Positions 53,138 through 61,330 of a DNA stretch of 64,000 bases are shown piece after piece. The stretch spans positions 124,001 through 188,000 of the forward strand of contig NZ_RBIE01000001.1 of the NCBI RefSeq assembly GCF_003633715.1. Direction: 5' to 3'. Within the stretch, counting starts at the first letter, position 1, and each line of letters opens with the position of its first letter. A program made the translations under genes and the position numbers. This DNA comes from Thermovibrio guaymasensis. Lineage in GTDB: Bacteria; Aquificota; Aquificia; Desulfurobacteriales; Desulfurobacteriaceae. The notes below the pieces were generated by a model. That model saw only the letters and a program-made list of their open reading frames with translations. It ran no database searches and was not told the DNA's origin.

Positions 53138-54622
53138 TTAATATCCCCAGCTCCAAGGGTTAGGTTTCTTTATAGGACTTGGCAGTCCAAGCTCATCCCA
53201 AATTTGATCAACTTTCCTCTTGATTCTTTCGTCCATTTCAATATCTGGTGGCCAGTCCCTAGTGAACCCTTCGCTCTTCCACTTTCTAGTTGCGTCAACT
53301 CCCATCTTACTTCCGTAGAAGGGAAGTGGAGACGTGTGGTCAAGGGCATCAACAGGTCCTTCGCTGAAGATAATGTCCCTCTTTGGATCAACGTTGTTTC
53401 CCCACCTCCAAATAACCTCTCCAATGTCGTGAACGTTTGTATCCTTATCAAAGATAACTATGTTCTTAGTAAAACTCATCTGTCCCATTCCCCAGAGGGC
53501 TGAAATGACCTTCCTTGCGTGTCCTGGATACCTTTTGTCAATGGAGATAAAAGCAAAGTTGTGAAAAACCCCTTCAATAGGAAGGTTCATATCAACGATT
53601 TCTGGAAGTTGAGTTTTTAAAAGGGGAAGGAAAATCCTCTCTGTAGCCTTTCCTATGTAGCAGTCTTCCATTGGAGGTTTTCCAACTATTGTTGCTGGGT
53701 ATATGGGGTTTTTCCTCCTCGTTATACATGTAACGTGGAAGACGGGGTAGAAGTCAGGTAGTGAATAGTAGCCTGTATGGTCTCCAAAGGGGCCTTCAAA
53801 CCTAAACTCTTCAGTATCAACGTAACCTTCGAGGACAATTTCTGCATTTGCGGGAACTTCAAGGTCAACGGTTTCACACTTTACCATTTCAACAGGTTTT
53901 CCCCTTAAAAAGCCTGCAAATACCATCTCATCAACGTCTTCAGGCAGGGGAGCTGTTGCCGAGTAGATAACGGCTGGGTCTGAGCCTATTGCAACTGCAA
54001 CGGGGAACTTCTTTATTCCCATTTTTTTAGCTTTCCAAAAGTGCTTTGCTCCTACTTTGTGCCAGTGCCAGTGCATTCCCGTTGTATTCTTTGAGTAGAC
54101 GTGAAGCCTGTACATTCCACAGTTTCGTTCTCCAGTTTCCGGGTCTTTGGTAAAGACTAGAGGCAAGGTTATAAACCTTCCTCCATCCTTAGGCCAGCAA
54201 AAGAGTATGGGGAATTTAGATAGGTCTGGTTCTTCTACTACCTCTTTACAGGGGGCTTTACTTTTTGAGATCTCTTTAGGAAAGATGTCTGCTATCTTCT
54301 TGAGTTCCACTAACTTCTTTATCTTGTCTATAAAACCTGAAGGTTTTTCAGGTTTTAGTAGTTTTGCCGCCCTATTACCGATGTTATCCGGGTCATCCTC
54401 AAGGGCCATTTTTAGCCTTTTGTAGCTTGCAAATAGGTTAATTGCGACGGGTATCTCTTTTCCATCAACGTTTTTAAATAGAAGGGCTGGACCGCCAGCT
54501 TTAACGGCTCTATCTGCTATCTCCGTTATCTCAAGATAAGAGCTAACGGGGTATTCTATTTCAACAAGCTCCCCTTCCTCTTTAAGTTTTCTAATGAAGT
54601 CCCTTAAATCTTTGTAGGCCAT
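53138..54622 (-). CDS. ubiD: UbiD-family decarboxylase
   Basis: Prenylated-FMN-dependent decarboxylase. AYKDLRDFIRKLKEEGELV opens; substrate/prFMN regions include GMYRLHVYSKNTTGMHWHWH, VAIGSDPAVIYSA, EFRFEGPFGDHTGYYS and the catalytic E-R-E-like area DLEVPANAEIVLEGYVD. About 494 aa from the ATG at 54622, where the frame could be extended upstream. Role probably in quinone (menaquinone-type) synthesis; the prenyltransferase UbiX is not in the window. Confidence 0.92.
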   Translation of the reverse strand: MAYKDLRDFIRKLKEEGELVEIEYPVSSYLEITEIADRAVKAGGPALLFKNVDGKEIPVAINLFASYKRLKMALEDDPDNIGNRAAKLLKPEKPSGFIDKIKKLVELKKIADIFPKEISKSKAPCKEVVEEPDLSKFPILFCWPKDGGRFITLPLVFTKDPETGERNCGMYRLHVYSKNTTGMHWHWHKVGAKHFWKAKKMGIKKFPVAVAIGSDPAVIYSATAPLPEDVDEMVFAGFLRGKPVEMVKCETVDLEVPANAEIVLEGYVDTEEFRFEGPFGDHTGYYSLPDFYPVFHVTCITRRKNPIYPATIVGKPPMEDCYIGKATERIFLPLLKTQLPEIVDMNLPIEGVFHNFAFISIDKRYPGHARKVISALWGMGQMSFTKNIVIFDKDTNVHDIGEVIWRWGNNVDPKRDIIFSEGPVDALDHTSPLPFYGSKMGVDATRKWKSEGFTRDWPPDIEMDERIKRKVDQIWDELGLPSPIKKPNPWSWGY

Positions 54623-54674
54623 AGTTTCTCCCGCTGAATTTTTGTAGAATTCTACCACTTAACGGAGGAGATAG

Positions 54675-55454
54675 ATGGTTAAGCTTAAGGAAATAAAGGA
54701 TTTTTTAGAGTCTCTCGTTCCCCTTTCAGCTCAGGATACTTGGGATAACTCTGGCCTTCAGGTAGGCTGGGAAGAGGCTGAGGTTAAGACTGTGGGCTTT
54801 GCCCTTACTGTGTCAAGGTCTGTTATAGAGGAAGCTGTAAGTAAAGGAGTTGATTTAATAATTACCCATCACCCTTTAACGATTTCAGGAGTAAAATCTT
54901 TTGTGCCTGATGTTTACCCTTCTCTCCTTTATCTGGAACTTATTAAGAGAGGAATTTCAGTCTACTCCCTCCATACAAACCTTGACGTTTCTCCTTACGG
55001 TCCAACAAGGTTCATAGCCGATGAGATTGGTCTTAAAGGGGAACCTATCGTTGAGAGACCTCCTTACGGAGTTCTTGGCCTTTTAAGGGAACCTTTAACT
55101 CAGAAGGAACTTCTAGAGAAATTAGTTTCATTCTTACCCACGGACGTTTTTAGGACTGTTAACTATAAACCTACTGAAAAGGTAGAGAAAGTTGCGGTCT
55201 GTTCTGGAAGTGGTGCATCTTTTATAGACTTAGTCTACAAAAGAGTTCAGGTTTACATAACAGGGGATGTAAAGTACCACGATGCTATGAAGGCTCTTGA
55301 TCTTGGACTTACTATTTTTGATATGGGACATTTTGGAACGGAGAGACTATTTTTTGTGTCGCTGAAAAAAGTCTTGCTAGAGGCTTTTCCTTCGCTTGAC
55401 TATTTAATTCTTAACGAAAAATCTCCCTTTGAGGTGGTTAGAGATGTTGAATGA
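54675..55454 (+). CDS. Nif3-like dinuclear metal centre protein
   Basis: Hexameric GTP cyclohydrolase I type 2/NIF3 family, function uncertain. AQDTWDNSGLQVGW, LIITHHPL, SLHTNLDVS, AVCSGSGASFI, YITGDVKYHDA and DMGHFGTER supply the metal-binding His/Asp/Glu. 259 aa without the PII-like insertion. Overlaps the zinc-ribbon coiled-coil gene, its usual partner. Confidence 0.93.
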   Translation: MVKLKEIKDFLESLVPLSAQDTWDNSGLQVGWEEAEVKTVGFALTVSRSVIEEAVSKGVDLIITHHPLTISGVKSFVPDVYPSLLYLELIKRGISVYSLHTNLDVSPYGPTRFIADEIGLKGEPIVERPPYGVLGLLREPLTQKELLEKLVSFLPTDVFRTVNYKPTEKVEKVAVCSGSGASFIDLVYKRVQVYITGDVKYHDAMKALDLGLTIFDMGHFGTERLFFVSLKKVLLEAFPSLDYLILNEKSPFEVVRDVE

Positions 55455-56160
55455 AAAACTTCTTAAGGTTCAAAACCTTGAAATAGAGTCTATAAGGCTC
55501 GGTACTAAGATAAATGATCTTGAGAAGGAGAAGAGAGAGCTCCTTTCTAAACTCGCTGAAGTTGAAAGGAAGATTGAATCTGCAGCGGATAAGTTAAGAG
55601 AAAAAGAGAAAGAGCTTTCAGAGCTTAAGAACTTTATTGAGTATAAGAAGCTCAGGATAGAAGAGCTTGAAAAGCAGAAGGAAAGCGCAAAGAGCAGAGA
55701 AGAGTTTAAGAAGGTCTTAAGAGCTATTGCAAAGAACGAAGACGAGGTGATAAAGGCAAAACAGAAGTTGACCATGGTAGAGGCTGAAGTAGAAGCTCTG
55801 AAGGATGCTTATAGGAAAGTTAAAGAACAGTTTTCACCTGAGATTCAGAAGTTAAAAGAGGAGATTGAGGAGATCTCTTCAGAAGTGGAAATCTTAAAGA
55901 GGAAAAAGGAAAAACTTCTAAAAGAGATTGAGGACCTTAAGTCTTCCATGGAGCCTTCTGAAATAGAAAAGTTTGAGCAGCTTAAGAGTAAATTTAACGG
56001 TCTAGTCTTTTCAGATATCTCTTCTGGTGCTTGTGAAGGGTGTGGTATGACTTACTCTCCGGCAGAATATAGGGAATTGATTAAAAACTTAACTCCGGGC
56101 AAGAGTAAGTGTCCTTACTGTGGAAGGTTTATTTACTCAAAAAAGTTGGTTAAAGCGTAG
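55444..56160 (+). CDS. coiled-coil zinc-ribbon protein (COG1579 type)
   Basis: About 170 residues of heptad-rich coiled coil (LEKEKRELLSKLAEVERKIE), then a zinc ribbon CEGCGMTYSP...CPYCGRFIY near the C-terminus. Proteins of this shape next to Nif3 are common in Gram-negatives, and their role is unresolved (nucleic-acid-binding suggested). ATG 55444 preferred over an upstream TTG. Confidence 0.88.
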   Translation: MLNEKLLKVQNLEIESIRLGTKINDLEKEKRELLSKLAEVERKIESAADKLREKEKELSELKNFIEYKKLRIEELEKQKESAKSREEFKKVLRAIAKNEDEVIKAKQKLTMVEAEVEALKDAYRKVKEQFSPEIQKLKEEIEEISSEVEILKRKKEKLLKEIEDLKSSMEPSEIEKFEQLKSKFNGLVFSDISSGACEGCGMTYSPAEYRELIKNLTPGKSKCPYCGRFIYSKKLVKA

Positions 56161-56348
56161 GATCTAATGTTAAAAAATTGATTGATAGTTAATTTGATAT
56201 TGAATTATTGATTTTGAAAAAAAAGTGGAACACTCAAAAAGAGGTTTTCGGAACTTAAGGGGAAATTTAGGGACTTTGCAGGACAAAGAGATTTAGAAAA
56301 TAATAAATTATGATGTTCCACGAAAATTCAAAATTGTGTTCTGCCTGG
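56161..56348. other. non-coding segment with a 97-base inverted-repeat element
   Basis: A/T-rich with no open frame. GTGGAACA (56225-56232) and TGTTCCAC (56314-56321) are exact inverted repeats. Inside, CTTTG/CAAAG can form a second small hairpin. Could be a transposon end pair or a structured RNA. It borders the IS256 remnant. Confidence 0.4.
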
Positions 56349-57095
56349 TTGTGTCAATAATTTTGTCTAAGCCATTAGGAGTACCTCCTGGAGAACATTT
56401 CCTGAATCTCTTCTCTGGTTTCTAAAAAACCGTTTACTACTCTACTAGATCATCTGTCATTAAGCACTGCTACCCTAAGATAAGCAAACTTCTCAATAGC
56501 ATTAATCGACGGTAAAGCTCCTAGTACCTCAACCTTCTTCCTTATTTCCTTTATCGTCTTCTCTATTTCGTTGTATATATCATTCTCTAGATAGGCCCAG
56601 GATACTTGAGAAAGGTAAGGAGCTTGTAAGGCCCCTGCTCCCCAGACTTTACCTCGGATATTTTGTCTCCCATTTCTCCTTGAATTTCCTAAAACCTTTA
56701 AGAGTCTCTTCCTTAGTAAAGCTTGTTACATCTTCTTTAAGTCCTTCGCCACTCTCTTTCTGTCCTTAGCTCTTACTTTATTCAAGGTGTTCCTTATTTT
56801 ATGAACAACGCACGGTAGAAAGTCAGCTTTTGGAAAGTATTCTTTTATCCTCTCTTCAAAGCTGGAGATTCTATCCGCTTGTAAGGTTCTATCAATTTGG
56901 TTCTGAACTTTCCTTTTCTGTCTCTCGAAATTTTCAGGTTTTCAGCTTTCTAAGGATGATATCAAGATCTCTGGCGTAGAAACCGTTCTTCGTTCCTCCG
57001 TGCTCTTTGATAAACACTTCTCTTTCAGCCACCATGACGGATTCCAATGTTTGTTTTACTACTTCTTTGATGAGGTCTGGTAAAATTCTTTGTAG
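56349..57095 (-). mobile_element. decayed IS256 (Mutator)-family insertion sequence
   Basis: The right end resembles an IS256-family inverted repeat: TGTGTCAATAATTTTGTCTAA lies just past the transposase stop (first twenty bases at 56350-56369). The left inverted repeat is missing. Internal sequence is the broken transposase described next. The element is truncated on the left and internally deleted. Confidence 0.7.
56375..57095 (-). pseudogene. IS256-family transposase remnant
   Basis: Conceptual translation with frame changes gives the family order. N-terminal: ILPDLIKEVVKQTLESVMVA, TKNGFYARDLDI and RKGKFRTKLIEPYKR. C-terminal: FEERIKEYFPKADFLPCVVH, KIRNTLNKVRAKDRKRVA, INAIEKFAYLRVAVLNDR and RVVNGFLETREEIQEMFSR with stop at 56375. 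About 130 codons between the halves, which include catalytic aspartates, are absent, and several frameshifts and stops occur. Not functional. Confidence 0.8.
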
Positions 57096-57328
57096 CTAGG
57101 GATTGGGAGTATTTTGTGGTTGTTCCCTAGGAGGTTACTCTATTTTCTAGGCTTGCACAAAATATCGTACACTACTCAGAGAAAGATATTGTAGTTATTG
57201 CTAAGAAGAGTTACCCTGCAACTTTAGTAAAAGCTATGAATTTAAACGGAGCTAATGGTCTTCTCAAAGTCCTTGAATCTATGGTCTTAAAAATTGATAA
57301 GTTCTCAAGGGAGTGGGCTTACTGTTAA
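57080..57328 (+). pseudogene. C-terminal fragment of an unrecognised gene
   Basis: An open frame lacking a start codon reads VKFFVARDWEYFVVVP, then one TAG (57128-57130 region), then EVTLFSRLAQNIVHYSEKD, then AKKSYPATLVKAM and KIDKFSREWAYC with stop at 57326-57328. The composition is protein-like. It begins exactly where the IS remnant ends, suggesting that insertion broke it. It overlaps the PHP gene by 24 bases. No family recognised. Confidence 0.5.
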
Positions 57329-58156
57329 GGGGAAGTTTACATCCTTTCTAGTGGCGTTTAGAAAACCTAGCTTTATGCAGGGTTTGTTTTCACCGTGGAA
57401 GTCGGAACCGGCTGTGTAGTAGAGCTTTAGTTCCTGGCAGATCTGCCTTATTTCCCTTGCGTAAGGAGGGGAGTGGCGGTAGTGGAGGTATTCAAGTCCC
57501 TCCAGTCCCTCCTCCTTTGCCCTTTTAATGAAGCAGTAGAGCTCCTTTTTAGGAAGTTTTAAGGTTATAGGGTGGGCAATTACTGGAATTCCTCCGGCCT
57601 CTTTGATCAGCTTAAATACTTCCCGGTAGTCCATCTTCTCCCTTTTAACTCCCAAAGAGGAGAGGAAGTCTATTGCTTCCTCCCTATCTGTAAAGTAGCC
57701 AAGTTCAATTAACCTCTTTGCAACGTTTGGCTTTCCGAAGTTCTCACCGTACCTTTTAACCATTTCCTCATAGGTTATGGGGTAACCGAGCTCTTCAAGG
57801 CGGGCTAGGAGCTCTTTGTTCCTCTTTACCCTTGAACTTTGAAAGAATTCGGTTAGTTCCTTCATTGAAGCCGATTCGGGATTAAAGTGGTATCCAAGTA
57901 TGTGAAACTGTCTCTTCCCTTCTCCGAGGAAGGACGTATCGGCAGTTACTTCAATTCCGTTGATAAAGTTAATTCCCAATTTCTTGGCTTCACTCCTTGC
58001 CTCTTGGAGGCCCTCTACCGTGTCGTGGTCGGTTAGGGAGAGGTGTTTTACCCTGTTTCTGTAGGCGAGTCTAACGAGCTCTTTAGGGGTAAGACTTCCG
58101 TCTGAGGCCGTTGAGTGGCAGTGGAGGTCTACTTTGTAAAGAGAAAGCCCTTCCAT
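57305..58156 (-). CDS. PHP-domain phosphoesterase (TrpH/RNase AM-like)
   Basis: Tri-metal PHP hydrolase; relatives act on 3',5'-nucleoside bisphosphates or RNA 5' ends. Ligand motifs: VDLHCHSTASDGS, SLTDHDTVEG, NGIEVTAD, PVIAHPIT and AGSDFHGENK. 283 aa. Overlaps prmA by 28 bases; operon with prmA and alr. Its last codons overlap the broken plus-strand gene, so the original C-terminus may have been different. Confidence 0.92.
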   Translation of the reverse strand: MEGLSLYKVDLHCHSTASDGSLTPKELVRLAYRNRVKHLSLTDHDTVEGLQEARSEAKKLGINFINGIEVTADTSFLGEGKRQFHILGYHFNPESASMKELTEFFQSSRVKRNKELLARLEELGYPITYEEMVKRYGENFGKPNVAKRLIELGYFTDREEAIDFLSSLGVKREKMDYREVFKLIKEAGGIPVIAHPITLKLPKKELYCFIKRAKEEGLEGLEYLHYRHSPPYAREIRQICQELKLYYTAGSDFHGENKPCIKLGFLNATRKDVNFPLTVSPLP

Positions 58157-58935
58157 TGTCCTTCCTCAACCTCTTTAACTAGTTTTAAACCGAGTTTTTT
58201 GCATTTCCTAACAAAGTCTTCCCTCTGCTCCTTCAAAATCCCCGATAGTATTACCCTATCCTTTGCCCTTTCAACGATGTGAGGTAGTATAGGTTCAAGT
58301 AGGTGTTTTTCAATGTTTGCAGCTACAACGTCAAACGTCCCTCTTACTCTATCTGCACTTCCCCTAACAAATTCAATTCCTGAAACTCCGCTCAATGAAG
58401 AGTTTTTCACCAACTCTTCCTCTACTCCCTCCTGGATATCGCAGGCTACAACCTTTCCGGCTCCTAGCTTCTTGGCAAGTATTGAGAGAATTCCGCTTCC
58501 CGTTCCAACGTCAAGGAAAGATTCCCCTTCCTTTAGAGATTCCTCAATTAACCTCATAGATAGCTTTGTAGTCTCGTGGGTTCCTGTTCCGAATCCCCTT
58601 CCAGGGTAGATGTAAATAACTAATGAACCTTCAGGTTCTTTGAACTTACCCTTAAACCACGAAGGGGCTACCCAGATTTTCTCTGACACTTTAACCGGTT
58701 GGTAGTACTTCTTCCACTCTTCGTTCCAATCCCTCTCCGGAAGGTTAATTGAGCTCGTTGCGTACTCTTTTACGTTTTCCGGAAGATTTACTTCGCCTTT
58801 GAAGTAGGCTTTGAACTCGACTTCCTCTCCCTCTTTTACAACCTCCGTTCCAAGGGAGCCGAGGGAGAAGAGTTCTGAAAGTAGGTAGTCAAACTTCTCC
58901 TTTGGAACCTTAAAAGTGATTTCCCTATACTCCAC
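58129..58935 (-). CDS. prmA: ribosomal protein L11 methyltransferase
   Basis: Methylates L11. N-terminal L11-binding domain (EYREITFKVPKEKF), then FGTGTHETTKLSMRL, LDVGTGSGILSILAKKLGA as SAM loop and ANIEKHLLEPILPHI with the N-x-x motif (VVAANIEK). 268 aa. GTG start with AGAGGG. Overlaps alr by 11 bases. Confidence 0.95.
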   Translation of the reverse strand: MEYREITFKVPKEKFDYLLSELFSLGSLGTEVVKEGEEVEFKAYFKGEVNLPENVKEYATSSINLPERDWNEEWKKYYQPVKVSEKIWVAPSWFKGKFKEPEGSLVIYIYPGRGFGTGTHETTKLSMRLIEESLKEGESFLDVGTGSGILSILAKKLGAGKVVACDIQEGVEEELVKNSSLSGVSGIEFVRGSADRVRGTFDVVAANIEKHLLEPILPHIVERAKDRVILSGILKEQREDFVRKCKKLGLKLVKEVEEGQWKGFLFTK

Positions 58936-59983
58936 GATAAACCCTCTCTACTCTCTGACTTATCCTGCACATAAGTTCGTAGGGTATGGTTCTACACTCT
59001 CTTGCTACCTCCTCAAAAGTTAGGCCTTTTCCAAACAGAGTTGCAACTGAACCTTTCTTAACCTCTTCTGGAACAGAGGTTATAAGCATATCCATACATA
59101 CCCTGCCCCTTACGGGGCACTCTTTTCCCTCTATCAGAACTTTCCCCCTGTTTGAGAGCTCCCTAGGGTACCCATCAGCGTAACCGAAGGCTATAACTGC
59201 AATTCTCTCCCTTCCTTTCGTTGTATAAGTAGCAGAGTAGGATATAGAGTATCCCGGTGGAAGTTCCTTAACTGTTAAAACTTTTGCCTTTACTTCCATT
59301 ACCTGCTCAAGTTCTGCCGGGTAGGAGGGAGTTGGCCTTGAACCGTAGAGGGCAAGTCCAACCCGGCAGTGGGTTAAAACCGAATTCAGTTTTAAGGAAA
59401 GGGCTGCACTGTTTTCAGCATGAACTACTAAGGGTTCAGGCACTAACTTCTGGAGTTCCCTTACAAAGGACTTAAACTCATCAAGCTGTTTTTCTGTGAT
59501 TTCCCTTCTCTCCTCTGCACAGCAGAAGTGGGTCATTACCCCTTTAACCTTAGAACCTTTAAGCTGGGAAAGGAGCTCTCCCCACTCCTCTTTTAAAAAT
59601 CCCAACCTTCCCATTCCGGTATCAACTTTAACGTGAAAAGGGACATTTAACTCTTTAACTAAGGAGAGCTCTTTAAAGTCATAAACTACCGGAATTAAAC
59701 TGGGTTCCTTTAAGAAATCCTTTCCCTCTTCAACTGTAGAGGACATAACGAGGATTGGCCTTTCTATTCCGGCTAAAAGGAGCTCTGCCCCTTCCCCGTA
59801 GGTTGCAACTGCAAATCCGGATACGTTAGTTCTTGATTGAAGGAATCTTGCCACCTCTACGCTTCCGTGACCGTAGGCGTTTGCCTTTACTACTGCAAAG
59901 ATTCCCTTTCCCTTTGAGAGCTTTTCAACTTCCCTGTAGTTCTTAAAGAGCCTATCAAGGTTTACTTCAGCCCACCTGAGCAT
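58925..59983 (-). CDS. alr: alanine racemase
   Basis: PLP enzyme that makes D-Ala for peptidoglycan. RWAEVNLDRLFKNY; Schiff-base Lys33 in AVVKANAYGHG; GRVCMDMLI near the second active-site Tyr region (YSISYSATY), and VDTGMGRLGF. About 352 aa from the ATG at 59983. Overlaps nfeD-like ORF by 17 bases. Confidence 0.96.
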   Translation of the reverse strand: MLRWAEVNLDRLFKNYREVEKLSKGKGIFAVVKANAYGHGSVEVARFLQSRTNVSGFAVATYGEGAELLLAGIERPILVMSSTVEEGKDFLKEPSLIPVVYDFKELSLVKELNVPFHVKVDTGMGRLGFLKEEWGELLSQLKGSKVKGVMTHFCCAEERREITEKQLDEFKSFVRELQKLVPEPLVVHAENSAALSLKLNSVLTHCRVGLALYGSRPTPSYPAELEQVMEVKAKVLTVKELPPGYSISYSATYTTKGRERIAVIAFGYADGYPRELSNRGKVLIEGKECPVRGRVCMDMLITSVPEEVKKGSVATLFGKGLTFEEVARECRTIPYELMCRISQRVERVYRGV

Positions 59984-60413
59984 TATCAACTTTCTCCACT
60001 ACCAGCTTATTTCCCTTAATTCCGACTACTTTAACTCTATCTCCGTAAGAGAGTTCCTTTTCGCTGTAAGCGTTCCAGACCTCCTCTCCGGCGGCTCCAA
60101 GAGGAAAGCGAACTTCGTAAGTAAACTGATCAACCTTTCCAACGACAATTCCAGTCTGCTTTTTAAGTTCGCTGAGGACGTCCTTTAGTCCTTTAATCCT
60201 CTTAACGTACTTTAGTGATACGTAGTAGCCTGCCGACGTTAAGAGGAAGAACAGGAGTAAAGATAGGAGAAAGTTTCCAGTAAAGTAATAGGTGAGACCG
60301 GATACTATAAACCCTAGGCCTACAGGGAAGAGGTAGAGTGTGGGGGAGAACGTTTCAAAGAGAACTATTAAAATCCCTAGTAGGAAGAAGATAATTCCCA
60401 GGTTAACTTTCAT
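59967..60413 (-). CDS. NfeD-like membrane protein, short form
   Basis: Two to three N-terminal hydrophobic helices (IIFFLLGILIVLFETF, FIVSGLTYYF, LLSLLLFFLLTS), then a cytosolic OB-fold (TGIVVGKVDQFTYEVRFPLG, GDRVKVVGIKGNKLVVEK). Short NfeD proteins partner the stomatin encoded directly upstream, overlapping by 11 bases. Role in membrane microdomain/quality control is inferred. Confidence 0.88.
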   Translation of the reverse strand: MKVNLGIIFFLLGILIVLFETFSPTLYLFPVGLGFIVSGLTYYFTGNFLLSLLLFFLLTSAGYYVSLKYVKRIKGLKDVLSELKKQTGIVVGKVDQFTYEVRFPLGAAGEEVWNAYSEKELSYGDRVKVVGIKGNKLVVEKVDNAQVG

Positions 60414-61260
60414 TTTTCTTCCTTAGAATTTCAGTTAGAGATTCAACGGAAGGGGGAAGTAGGACGATTTTAGAGTTGGGAGAGTTTGATAACTTCTCAA
60501 GGGACTTAATGAAACTATCCCCCAGGATTAACTTCCCTGCAGTTTCCCCGTCTCCTACGGCACTCTTTACGCTATTTATTGCGTGTGCCTGTGCCTGACC
60601 GATTCTCTCAATCGCTTCTGCCTCCTGCCACTTCGCAAGCTTATAACCTTCAGCTTCTAGAACTTGAGCTCTCTTTTTACCTTCTGCCTCTGTAATCATA
60701 GCTTTCTTCTTCCTATCTGCCTCAATGAGCATGCTCATTGCTTGAACTATGTTTGCAGGAGGTTCAATCTCCTTGACTTCAACCCTGTTGATAAGAATTC
60801 CCCAGCTTGAGGCGGCTCCCTGAAGGACCTCCTTAATTTTTGCGTTTATCTTCTCCCTTGAGGAGAGAATTTCGTCAAGCTCCATTCCTCCGATTATGTC
60901 CCTTAGGTTGGTCTGGATTGTCTGAATTATGGCGTATTCAAGATTCTCAATGTTATAAACGGCGTCCTCAGGCTTTATAACTGTAAAGTAGCACACTGCG
61001 TCAATTTTAACTACGACGTTGTCTTTTGTAATCACTTCCTGTTTTGGAATGTCAAGGACTTGCTCCTTAAGGCTCACCTTTGCCCTTATTGTGTCTATGA
61101 GGGGAATTATAAGGTGGAGGCCTGCGTGGAGTGTTCTGTGGTACTTCCCTAACCTCTCAACTATCCAGGCCTGCTTCTGGGGAACGATTTTGACCGACTG
61201 AAGTATGAGTATTACTGCAACTATAAAGAGAATTAAGGTAAAAGGGAAGAAGCTTTCCAT
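60403..61260 (-). CDS. SPFH-domain stomatin-like protein
   Basis: One N-terminal helix, then an SPFH/band-7 domain (IVERLGKYHRTLHAGLHLIIP, DNVVVKIDAVCYFTV, NLRDIIGGMELDEILSSRE in part) and a coiled-coil tail (AEGKKRAQVLEAEGYKLAK). Paired with NfeD, the usual p-stomatin operon. The ATG at 61260 with GGAGG is preferred over the earlier frame opening. 285 aa. Confidence 0.94.
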   Translation of the reverse strand: MESFFPFTLILFIVAVILILQSVKIVPQKQAWIVERLGKYHRTLHAGLHLIIPLIDTIRAKVSLKEQVLDIPKQEVITKDNVVVKIDAVCYFTVIKPEDAVYNIENLEYAIIQTIQTNLRDIIGGMELDEILSSREKINAKIKEVLQGAASSWGILINRVEVKEIEPPANIVQAMSMLIEADRKKKAMITEAEGKKRAQVLEAEGYKLAKWQEAEAIERIGQAQAHAINSVKSAVGDGETAGKLILGDSFIKSLEKLSNSPNSKIVLLPPSVESLTEILRKKNES

Positions 61261-61330
61261 GGGGCCTCCAGATTTAATTTCCTCCAATTATAGTTAAAAT
61301 TGGGCTTGCAAACTTTAAAAGGAGGAAGTT

